A DNA stretch of 64,000 bases from Escallonia rubra (Eukaryota; Streptophyta; Magnoliopsida; Escalloniales; Escalloniaceae). The DNA is taken from the NCBI GenBank assembly GCA_033065855.1, contig JAVXUO010001822.1:1-64000 (forward strand), given 5' to 3'. Positions 55,480-64,000 of the stretch are shown here, piece by piece. Numbering within the stretch: position 1 is the stretch's first letter; the number at the start of each line of letters is the position of its first letter. The notes under the pieces were generated by a model. It did no database searches, had not been told where the DNA came from, and saw only the letters and a list, made by a program, of their open reading frames with translations. A program made the position numbers and the translations under genes.

Positions 55480-56890
55480 CCTTATATGGCCAAATCTATA
55501 CCTTCACGACCATCCTATCTAATACAACAGATGAACCACATCTCATAACACTGTTACACAAATTTTCTGATGTCTTTGCTGAGCCTAAAGGCTTACACCC
55601 AAAAGGCCACAGGACCATCATATTCCATTAATCCCAAATGCTACCCTTGTTAGCATTAGGCCCTATAGATACCATATGCACATAAAACAAAAGTTGAGAA
55701 TATAGTGCATGAGATGTTAGATGTTGGAATCATACAACCAAGTTCATCACCCTTCAGCTCACTTGTGCTATCAGTACAAAAGAAAGATGGCTTATAGAGG
55801 ATGTGCATAGACTATAAGGGCCTAAATAAGCTTACCATAAAAAATAAATTCCCAATTCCTATTGTGGATGACTTGTTGGATGAGCTGTAGGGGGCTCAAT
55901 TTTTCATTAAGTTAGATTTAAGAAGTGGCTACCATAAGGGTTAACCTTGCTGACATACACAAAACAACCTTCACTACCTACTTTGGATTCTTTGAGTTCA
56001 ATGTGATGCCTTTTTGGCTAACAAATGCCCCTGCTGCTTTTCAGACTGTGATGAATGATGTATTCCAACCATATCTAAGAATATTTGTTTTAGTGTTCTT
56101 TGATGATATTTTGGTGTACAATAAGTCTTACTGTGAGCACCTAAAGCACCTAGCTGTGGTGTTGGAAACTCTGAAGAAACATCAACTGTTTGTCAAGAAG
56201 TCTAAGTGTTCCTTTGCAGCACAAGAAGTGGAGTACTTGAGGCACATCATCTCCAAGGCTGGGGTTTCTGCTGATCCAAAGAAAATTGAGGCTATGATTG
56301 AATTGCCATTGCCAGAAACCCTCAAACAGCTCAGGGGTTTCCTTGGGCTAACTGGCTATTATAGAAAATTCATACATAATTAGGGGGTTATCAGTAAATC
56401 ACTAACAAAGCTATTATAGAAAAATAATTTTCATTGCAATTCTGAAGCACTCAAAGCTTTTGAAGATCTCAAGAGAGCTATGATAAGTGCCATAGTGCTA
56501 GCACTACAAAATTTATTAATTCCCTTCATGGTGGAGGTGGATGCAAGTGATCATGGTATGGGGGTTATACTCATGCAATCAGGAAGACCAATAGCTTTCT
56601 TCAGTAAAACTTTTGGATCAAGGGCTTTGGTCATGTCAATATATGAGAAGGAATTGGTAGCTCGGATGAAGGTAGTGCTACATTGGCACACCTACTTGAG
56701 CACCTAACCATTCACTGTTTTGGCAGATCATTGTAGCTTAAAATACTTGATGGGCCAAAGGGTTACTTCAATATTACAACATAAATGCCTTTTTAAGCTA
56801 CTTGGATTTACTTTTCAAATCCATTACAAGGCTGGTAATGACAACAAAGCTGCAGATACCTTATCAAGGCTACCAATGGAAGGACAAGTG
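55480..56890 (+). pseudogene. Reverse transcriptase and RNase H of the Ty3/gypsy element, broken
   Basis: RT motifs are [30 protein letters not shown] and the catalytic FFDDILVY (~56098-56121), followed by the LRGFLGLTGYYRKFI hinge. RNase H is recognised from FMVEVDASDHGMGVIL and YKAGNDNKAADTLSRLP. Stops interrupt it at 55795, 55888 and 56383 among others. Several, such as a TAG where the family has Trp, fit C-to-T decay of methylated DNA. Confidence 0.9.
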
Positions 56891-57049
56891 GAAGGTAATT
56901 GTTTGGCAATTTCACAAGTCATTCCACTCTGGTTTACTGAGCTACAAGATAGCTATGAAGGGGACCATGACATACAAAAACACCTGCAACAACTCTTATT
57001 GGACTCTTATGCTACATCTGAATATCAATTGGAATGAGGCACTCTCAGG

Positions 57050-57960
57050 TATAGGGGAAAACTGTGTGTGTGAAGTCTTTAATCATTGAGGCAGCAGATC
57101 ATTCAAACACTACATTCACCCAGCATTCGGGGTTAGTCTGGAATAACTTCTACCTTCAAGAGGATAACTGCTCTTTTCCACTGGCCTTTTCTGAGGAAAG
57201 AAGTCAAAGAGTGGGTACAACACTATGAAGTTTGTCAAAAGAATAAGTCAAAGCATGTACCATAACCTGGATTACTACAACCCCTACCAATTCCACACAA
57301 TTATGGAGTAGTATATGCATGTATTTCATTGAAGGCCTTCCTAAATCTGACCATAATGAGGTAATAATGGTTGTGGTAGATAGACTTAGTAAATTCTCTC
57401 ATTTCATTGCTCTCAGTTACCTATACACAGCTCAAGAAGTGGCACAAGTTTATTTTGATCAAGTTTTCAAGTTACATGGAACTCCAAATTCCATCATCAC
57501 AGGTAGGGTCAGTGTTTTCATAAGTCAATTTTGGCAAAAATTATTCCAGTTATTGGACAGTATATTGAACTTGAGCATTGCCTATCATCCACAAAGTGAT
57601 AGGTAGACTGTAAGGGTGAATCAATGCTTAGAAAACTACCTCAGACGTTTTTGTGATGAGAGGCCAAAACCATGGAGCAAATGGCTCATTCTAGCATAAT
57701 ACTGTTTTAATACCACTTATCACAGTGTTATACAGCTGACCCAATTTCAAGCTCTATATGGTTACAGCCGTAGACCACTCAACTTGGGGGTTAGTGAAAC
57801 CACTCACGTGGCTGCAGCAGACTCATACATGGTAGAGAGGGCTAGAGTACTAAATCTGTGTAAAGAAAACTTGGTGCTTGCAAGAGAAAGGATGAAGATA
57901 TATGCTGATAAAAACAGAACTGAGAGAAACTTTAGGTGATGTGGTTTACTTAAGGCTATA
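57050..57960 (+). pseudogene. Integrase of the Ty3/gypsy element, catalytic residues lost
   Basis: VVDRLSKFSHFIALSYLYTA keeps the first catalytic Asp. The second, usually in an SDRD-type motif, reads ITGRVSVF, and the Glu before RVNQCLENYLRRF reads Val. Two of the three metal ligands are therefore changed, and a TAG lies at 57604. Confidence 0.88.
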
Positions 57961-57979
57961 ACCATATAGGCAAAGCAAT

Positions 57980-58378
57980 TTGGCATTAAGAAGGAATTTG
58001 AAACTATCATCAAGATACTATGGTCCCTATGAGGTATTGGAAATGATAGGCAATGTTACTAATAAATTTAAGTTGCCAAAAGGAACACAGATTCATCATG
58101 TGTTCTATGTGTCATTACTAAAAGCAGTTGTGGGAAAGCAAGTGGTAGCATCCTCATCCTTACTCCCTATCAATGGTGAAGGGCACATTATCCTTGAGCC
58201 TATCCAAATTATTGATCAAAGAATGATTAAAAGGGGTCTCACTTATGTCCCTCAAGTTTTTGGTAGGATGGACTAATTTTTCAGAAAGTGACACTATATG
58301 GGAAGATTAGGATGTGCTAAAGAAGAAATTCCCAGATTTTATTGCTGAGGAGGAGGGGGCTTTTGAAGGGGGAGGGAA
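57980..58378 (+). pseudogene. Integrase C-terminal and chromodomain-like tail
   Basis: SSRYYGPYEVLEMIG and KLPKGTQIHHVFYVSLLK are the usual GPFxV and HPVFHVSxLK-type landmarks. After a frameshift VGWTNFSESDTIWED and LKKKFPDF resemble the chromodomain that marks chromoviruses. A TAG follows WED. Confidence 0.75.
58365..58378 (+). other. Polypurine tract of the Ty3/gypsy element
   Basis: GAAGGGGGAGGGAA abuts the TG of the 3' LTR, the position where plus-strand synthesis is primed. Confidence 0.8.
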
Positions 58379-58799
58379 TGTCAGGGATTTGTCCCGTGAA
58401 ATCCCTGTCAGAATTCGTATTAAGAAGAAGAATGATGTGCACATGCCTGAGGAAGAACCAATTGAAAATGAGTTTAATCACACTGTAATTGTCAACAAAG
58501 AAGCAAACGGGGAGATTCAAATTCACGCTGGAGCCAAGGGAGTTGAACAGGGCGTGTGAGCCTCAGTTAATCCAAAACCATTAAGCTGAGTGAGTTACAC
58601 ACTAGTGGAGATTACCAGGAAGATATGGTTAAGTGGCTTACTGGTAATCTCCACTAGTGTGTAACTCACTCACTCACTCTCCTGTTCTACTTCTTCTTAC
58701 CTTACTGGCCAAGTAAATTGGATTTCTATATCTGCAAATTTCTCACTAAAATTCCTTTGAAATTCTCAGGAGACCAGGTTAAGTAGCTCATACTTAACA
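58379..58799 (+). repeat. 3' LTR of the Ty3/gypsy element
   Basis: It runs from TGTCAGGGATTTG to CTCATACTTAACA. Compared with the 5' LTR it lacks about 190 bp and instead carries the second arm of a long palindrome. Confidence 0.88.
58587..58672. repeat. 32-bp perfect palindrome arms in the 3' LTR
   Basis: 58587-58618 is the exact reverse complement of 58641-58672, with a 22-bp spacer. Only the first arm exists in the 5' LTR. Confidence 0.95.
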
Positions 58800-59079
58800 G
58801 TGGACTTGGAATTTCCACCTCTTTGATCTTCCTTCGATTTGTTAGCAGTTTTGCCTTGCTTAGTTAGTTGCTTCTATAGATTTTGACCATTGGTATAGCA
58901 AGAGAAACCAGCTAATATAAATCCTTAATCTAATTAATCCATTTCAATGATAGCAATTAGGTTGATCTAACAACAGATATAGAATTCTAATGAAAATCCA
59001 ATCAACTGGCAAAGAACAATCGAACCAAGAAGGTTTACCCCTTGGTTGGGTGCAGCTGCGTAAATGAGGTAGTGGGGGT

Positions 59080-59188
59080 GGGTTAATGGTGGTTATGGGC
59101 TTCGGTTTGGGATGGTTTATGGTGGTTGTGGGTTTGGGTTTAGGTTTGGGGTGGTTGATGGTGGTTGTGGGTTTAGGTTTGGGTTTAC
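59080..59188. repeat. G/T-rich minisatellite
   Basis: Repeated GGTTTGGG, GATGGTTTATGGTGGTTGTG and GGTTTGGGTTTAG words. The Lys/Pro/Thr-rich minus-strand frame over it is an artefact. Confidence 0.75.
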
Positions 59189-59629
59189 ACAATTGGTTAG
59201 GTGCAGCTACACGACAGAGGTAGTTTCACGGCTGCAAAATATAAGCGGCAGAGATAACTCGAGGCTGTAGCATGTAGGTAGCGGTTGAGGGTCAAAAGCT
59301 GGATCATAGCCGCATGTGAAGGGGTGGGTGGAAAGTGAGAGGGAAGGGGGCGAGGAGAAGAAGAAAAAAAGTTGAAAAGACTGCCATGCCTTACCTTTTT
59401 TTTTTAATGAAGATAGTTAAACCCATGGGCTTTTTAATGACTTCCAGCTTTTTTTAGCCTTCGGACTTAGTTAGTTCAAAAATGAATTTTTAGGCACTGA
59501 TTTGGTACCTTTTTAAATATTGGGTACTTAAAATGTAATGAGATGATACTTTAAAGTGTAGATTTGGCATTATTAAAAGAAAGATTTAACTTCAAATTCA
59601 TGTTCATATCAATAGTAAAGTAACATTTT

Positions 59630-60873
59630 GGGTTAAATACACGTATGTACCCTGGAACTACCACAAAGTCTCACTTAAGGGTCCCAAAGTTTATTTTTTA
59701 CACATAAGGGCCTGTAACTCCAAATTTGCAATAAGTAAGTACATCCGTCCACATTCCTAACGATCCAGACTTTTCCGTCAGGGGCAATTTCATCAACCAA
59801 CTTTAGCTTTTACAAACCCTACAATAAGTAACTCCTTGCCGCCGTCCACTCCTCTCCCTCCCCCTATTCCTCCTCCTCTGCTAATTTCACACATCACAAT
59901 CAACCACCAACGATGACACTCCCCGACAACATACTCAAGCGACAACGCCGACACTCTTCGGCAGCATACTCAAGCGACTATGCCGACAACTGCATCTTGC
60001 AAACCATGTCGGCAACTACCCCTGTCGCCGCCATCCACGACCAACACCGCCAGTGACCACGACGTTAACTGTCCCTACCACTGGTGGCCATCACCACGAT
60101 CCACCATGCCGGCCTCCACCTCCCCAAGAAAGCCCCCCTTGTTTCCACACTTTCGCCCACCGGCAGCGGCCCCTATAACCGCTCTCCCCTTTACCCCGAC
60201 CCACCCGCCGATAACCACGTCCCTACAAATTCGCAATCATAGCGGCACATCCACGGTCGCCGACCACCACCAATCCCGGGAGCCCAGTGGCCACCAGCGA
60301 CATCATCCGAAGAATTAAATCAGATCTGCCACCCAAGACCACCCGCAACCACATCAGGAAACCCACGACCACCAACAGCCACAGATCCTGATTACCAAAT
60401 GGCCGTCGCCGCAACACCCTCCGGCAACGACCATCCACTGCTCGACACCTCATCGGAGCCTGACACCTCATCCCTCCCCGGCGTCCTCACCGACCACCTC
60501 TCGCTAGCTGACTCCGAATTCAAACTAGGACCCATCATCGACATTGCGGCCTCTAAGAACCTTGAGATCGCAGCTCATCTCCCACGGCTACCCCCACGGC
60601 GAGGCCGATCCCGCTGCCGATTCTGAGAATTAGTTTTAGGGTTCCAAATATTAATGGATTAGGGTTCAAAAAATCAAGGAATTTTACAATAAAAAATCAA
60701 ATATGACTTCCTAAAAATGCCCCTGACAGAAAGGCCTGGATCGTTAAGAATGTGGACGGATGTACTTACTTATTGCAAATTTAGAGTTACAGGCCCTTAT
60801 GTGTAAAAAATAAACTTGGGACCCTTAAATGAGACTTTGTGATAGTTCTAGGGTACCTACGTGTATTTAACCC
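59630..60873. mobile_element. Non-autonomous MULE (Pack-MULE-like), 1244 bp
   Basis: Ends of about 160 bp start GGGTTAAATACACGTATGTA on the left and are inverted on the right (GTGTATTTAACCC at 60873). The flanks TAACATTTT (59621-59629) and TAACATTTC (60874-60882) give a 9-bp duplication with one mismatch. The interior (59880-60630) is GC-rich with open frames and no transposase. Confidence 0.85.
60399..60626 (+). CDS. Captured-looking ORF of 75 aa in the 59.6-kb MULE
   Basis: The ATG at 60399 opens MAVAATPSGNDHPLLDTSSE and the frame ends LPRLPPRRGRSRCRF. It looks like the N-terminal part of a host protein cut off by the element. No family is recognised, and expression is uncertain. Confidence 0.25.
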   Translation: MAVAATPSGNDHPLLDTSSEPDTSSLPGVLTDHLSLADSEFKLGPIIDIAASKNLEIAAHLPRLPPRRGRSRCRF

Positions 60874-60882
60874 TAACATTTC

Positions 60883-62221
60883 AATTGCAAGTAAGGGTAT
60901 CTCATGTAGAAGATACAAAGCTTTTTCTTGATGAAAACGTAAAAGTAGTTTGGCAAACTTTTAGGTTGGTGGATGCGAGCTTCTAATTGGTAAGTCTATT
61001 AATTTGTTTCATGTTGTCATTGAATTGATAAACTGGTTTGCTCATTTTTACTGTGAAAATAATTCTGATGCATGTTTTACTGCTTTTGATATCCCACTAT
61101 CTACAGATTTGTTTTAATAAGCGTTGAATTTGTGAATCAAGACAGACTTTGTAGGAAAGTGCATTGAGGAGTCTTCACTTGACCATTAGTTGCAGATCGT
61201 TTGAGATGTGTGGTGCAAAAAATGCATTAAAAGAGTCTTCTTTCTGTTCCTCGCCTCTTACTTTCGATGGATCACCAGATTAAAGAATCCAACATTAGTG
61301 CTTAGTTCATCATTGTGTTGTACCATTATAGTCCCGTGCTAAGAAGTAATAATTACAGGCTTGTACTTGTACATGGTAATTGTAAACGTTCATTTTTATT
61401 ATAATTTCTTTCCGAAGATTTTTCTATAGGAATGCCTCATTTGACTCGATTTAAGGGATTTTACTTGAATATTGGTATTTGGCTTAATTGGCTGAACAAT
61501 GCATATTTACATGGGTGGACTGTGTTAGCATGTTTCTTTACCTTGTTTTTTCTTACTAAGATCTTGTTTGTTTAACAGAAACTACTTTCCTAAAAATGCT
61601 TTTCGATTTTTTTAATGGTTGGCTGGCATAATAGTAAATGGTCAACCGAAACTGTTCACAGTCAAGGAAATTTGAGGCCCAAACTTTTTGAAAACTTAAC
61701 TTAGTGAGTCATTTTTTTGCAGCAAACATGCAAAATCATTGATCTCTCAACTAACTCATTTTCTGTCTCAACCATCCATGGTCAAGTCTATCGTCGTTAC
61801 CTTAAAGTTGTTCACGCCAACTTTTGTTGTCCAGCTACTGCAGCCACCATCATCGCCGCCAGCATCATCTCATAAAAGGTTATTCTTCGCACACTCATAG
61901 AAAAATTAATAATGAGTTCAATAGGTTCGTAAAAAGGTTGTCCGAAAAACATTATCCACGCTCCGTTTTTTTTTTTTTTTGAAACAAACAGGCCTAAAAT
62001 TGCATTAATACTTAGTATCTTACAAAAAAGAAAAAGAAAAGATTAAACGAAAGTGTGGAAGTAGCCTCACTCTTTTCAAAATTATGTGAAAATTTTATAT
62101 CGTTGTTTCTAAGAAAAAGAATGTTTTCTTGACATTTCTTCGTTGATGTATGTTTTTCTCGCACCCTTTGATGATATGTGATTATTGGCTTAAGTATTAT
62201 CTTTACAAAGCCTTTTCTCAG
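60883..62221. other. Intergenic AT-rich stretch
   Basis: No gene was recognised. It probably includes the body of the Helitron whose 3' end lies at 62283, but the 5' end was not located. A 14-base T run lies near 61968. Confidence 0.35.
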
Positions 62222-62283
62222 AAGCTAATCATTACGTGTAATGCACGTAATCATTACGTGTAATGCACGTGCCCTGCAACTAG
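62222..62283 (+). mobile_element. Helitron 3' terminus
   Basis: CATTACGTGTAATG hairpins and GCACGTG words, with the ATCATTACGTGTAATGCACG unit duplicated in tandem, precede CCTGCAACTAG, which ends at 62283 and is followed by T. A hairpin shortly before a CTAG end is the Helitron 3' signature. Confidence 0.55.
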
Positions 62284-63429
62284 TATAATAAAATGGAAGA
62301 AATATTATCCAACTAGACCAAAGGCTAAGAGTTTAGGTGGACCTGATGGTTAACGTGCTCCTCCTGCAGACTAAGGTCAATACATATTACATATGGTAGT
62401 TTTGCTCTAATTTTTACTTTTAACACTTTTTTACAGCTAATCTTATTTTTGCAAAGTCACAGGAGATGGAATATGTCTTCACAACAAAAGAGAAAGAAAG
62501 TGTTATATATATCTGGGGAGAGGAAATAAGGAGATTATAAAGCTTGTCAAAAAAAGGGAGGAGGATAATGGTGGTGTTGAATTTGAACGTACATAAGTGA
62601 TGCTATTTTATAAGTAATTTGAGTCGAACAATGATAAAAAGGCTAAATATGAGGATACATTGAACAATGGCTACATTTTATTCAAGAATTCGATGTTGTA
62701 CAAAACCTTGGGAATGACTGTGGAATCGGATTTTAATTGGATTAATAATGAAAGGATAATGATGAAAACTCGAGTAAATTGCTATGGTTGTAAATTACTT
62801 TTGAAATTTAATTGATGGGATTGATTATAGTTGATGGGATTGATGCGACAGGCGACAACTTCTCAAATTTTTTTTTTAAAAAGTCAGAACTGCAATTTAT
62901 ATGGCCTGTCAATTTAAGAATTTAAACTCAGGACCTTGAAGTTATTTCTCAAGGCCTTTTGCCACTCCACCACCCCCGGGATTGACAACTTCTCATCTTA
63001 AACTTTACTATACATCTATAATTAGATTACCTTAACAACCACTTTAACTTTTTAAGGAGAGGGATAAAATGGTTTCAAAAAGTTGAATAAATGTTAAAAA
63101 AAAAAAAAAAAAAAAAAAGATTTACCATAAGGATGCCTGCCCTTAACAATAGTATGGATAGATATTAATATAGTTAAGGTTGGAAGTAAATATATGAAAC
63201 TATGTCACAGTGCAGTATGTCATATGGTGCGCAATTCATCCAAAATAAGACAATTTTTAAGAAAGATTTTTGAGTAGATAGTTTTTCTAGACAACTTATA
63301 GCAGTCTAAGAACAAAAAATTGTACCTTTGATTCGTGGATAAGCATTAGCCTCGTGAAGCAGTCACATGCTGCATATGCTAACAAGGTATTTCCTGCGCT
63401 TGAATGGGTGCATCAATCACCAACAAATG
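62284..63429. other. Intergenic stretch, no gene recognised
   Basis: AT-rich. It contains a 23-base A run (63096-63118) and a C-rich spot near 62970. Short open frames show no domain. Confidence 0.4.
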
Positions 63430-63600
63430 TCCAACTCAAACACCACTTTGAATAAGTTCAATCAAGCATATCTCCATCTTTGCCCTAGAAAGTAAGTTCA
63501 ATCAAGCATATCTCCAACTCAAACACCACTTTGAATAAGTTAGCATATCTCCAACTCAAACACCACTTTGAATAAGTTCAATCAAGCATATCTCCAACTG
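63430..63600. repeat. Interrupted ~43-bp tandem repeat
   Basis: CAACTCAAACACCACTTTGA, ATAAGTT and CAATCAAGCATATCTCCA recur three to four times with partial units (around 63431, 63512, 63551 and 63586). Some units lack the CAATCAAG part. Confidence 0.85.
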
Positions 63601-63819
63601 AACAGCAGTGTGATGGACTGTAGCCTGCCGGCGTATAGAAAGCGCAGTCAAGTAATCATCCGGGAAAGTTAGGAAAAAGTATTCGGGTAAATTTTTTAGG
63701 GATGGTAGGCTTGTTTTGAAAACTTGTGAAAAAGTGGGACAACTTTTAGAAATATCTGAAAAAGGGGATGACTTGTGAAAAAGCGATTTTTTTTTCAATG
63801 ATGACTTTCCATTTCCCAA

Positions 63820-64000
63820 ACTACCTCTCTCCCTGTTTGTCCCCGCATACAACACTTTTGAAAATCGCGATTTGAAACCGCGATTTTAAAGTAAAAATCG
63901 CGATTTAGAACCACGACTTTAAGTAGAAAACGTAGTTCAGAATCACGTTTCATTTTTTTTTCATTTTCTGCGTAATTTAAAATGGAAAACACACACACAC
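63820..64000 (+). mobile_element. Left terminus of another element of the 14-kb MULE's family, cut by the window edge
   Basis: CCTGTTTGTCCCCGCATACA and the following AATCGCGATTTGAAACCGCG, GCGATTTAGAACCACGACTT and AACGTAGTTCAGAATCACGT units parallel the 9927 and 11910 termini in the same orientation. The outermost bases are too diverged to place exactly. Confidence 0.5.

Larger units (their letters stand above)
50894..58799 (+). mobile_element. Decayed Ty3/gypsy (chromovirus-like) LTR retrotransposon
   Basis: 5' LTR 50894-53706 (about 610 bp without its hAT insert), primer-binding site 53709, gag, protease, RT, RNase H, integrase and a chromodomain-like tail in the order typical of Ty3/gypsy, polypurine tract 58365-58378, and 3' LTR 58379-58799. 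The flanks GTGAA (50889-50893) and GTGGA (58800-58804) match at 4 of 5 bases. Frameshifts and stops are frequent, so the element cannot be autonomous. Confidence 0.9.
50398..59574. mobile_element. Inverted-repeat DNA transposon enclosing a Ty3/gypsy element
   Basis: 50398-50580 (TTAATGCTAAATTTGTGC at the end, TATTTTTGAACCAATTAAG, GAAGCTGGAAGTCGCTAAAA) recurs inverted at 59400-59574. It is the same family as 46871-50001. Without the 7.9-kb retroelement inside, the element would be about 1.3 kb. The target duplication is not clear. Confidence 0.6.

Noticed and set aside
62320-62400. tRNA-derived SINE head (A-box/B-box-like words)
   Set aside because: Only loose matches to the internal promoter boxes, with no defined ends or poly-A-type tail.
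63430-63600. Regular repeats resembling a CRISPR array
   Set aside because: Units are adjoining or partially deleted copies without unique spacers of constant length, in a plant nuclear context. They are an ordinary tandem repeat.

Overview
The window is nuclear DNA of a flowering plant, most likely a eudicot. It is AT-rich, its genes are split by GT-AG introns, and it is full of plant DNA transposons (Mutator-like, hAT, Helitron, CACTA-type) and Ty3/gypsy LTR elements. No species can be named from the sequence. Two host genes with complete, phase-consistent exon chains were found. Both are on the minus strand in the middle of the window: a Shugoshin gene (ATG 32988, stop 26554; 9 exons, 296 aa) and, upstream of it, a conserved plant gene (ATG 44710, stop 35720; 13 exons, 505 aa). 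I tentatively relate the second gene to the SMC5/6-associated protein ASAP1/NSE5. If that is right, the two neighbours both serve chromosome cohesion and repair.

Layout. 1-2.9 kb: little of note, perhaps the last codons of a gene entering from the left. 2.9-6.65 kb: a transposon with ~300-bp inverted ends that carries GC-rich minisatellites and a promoter-like stretch. 6.65-9.9 kb: transposon relics, a hAT-type MITE and a frameshifted DUF630-type pseudogene. 9927-23938: a 14-kb Mutator-like element (MULE) with near-identical ends and a perfect 10-bp target duplication. Its cargo is a RINGv exon pair with an in-frame stop, an antisense ARF-GTPase exon with a 1-base frameshift, an intact ORF for the N-terminal domain of a MULE transposase, and two divergent paralogous ORFs of unknown function (144 and 143 aa) placed head to head around three ~590-bp tandem repeats. 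24-26.5 kb: diverged direct repeats with no gene seen.

26.5-44.7 kb: the two host genes. Their introns and promoters are loaded with insertions. A 2.4-kb hAT-like element, itself holding a Helitron-like element and a MITE, ends 21 bp from a Shugoshin splice acceptor. A 1-kb hAT element lies in the Shugoshin upstream region, and a 1.1-kb MULE with a perfect 9-bp duplication lies ~160 bp upstream of the second gene's ATG.

44.9-61 kb: nested transposons. One inverted-repeat element (46.87-50.0 kb) contains a solo LTR that in turn contains a MITE. A second (50.4-59.6 kb) contains a decayed Ty3/gypsy element whose 5' LTR is split by a hAT element. A further MULE lies at 59.6-60.9 kb. 61-64 kb: a Helitron 3' end, tandem repeats, and the left end of another element of the 14-kb MULE's family running off the window. 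Exon boundaries come from reading frames, splice dinucleotides and phase; no transcript or database evidence was available.
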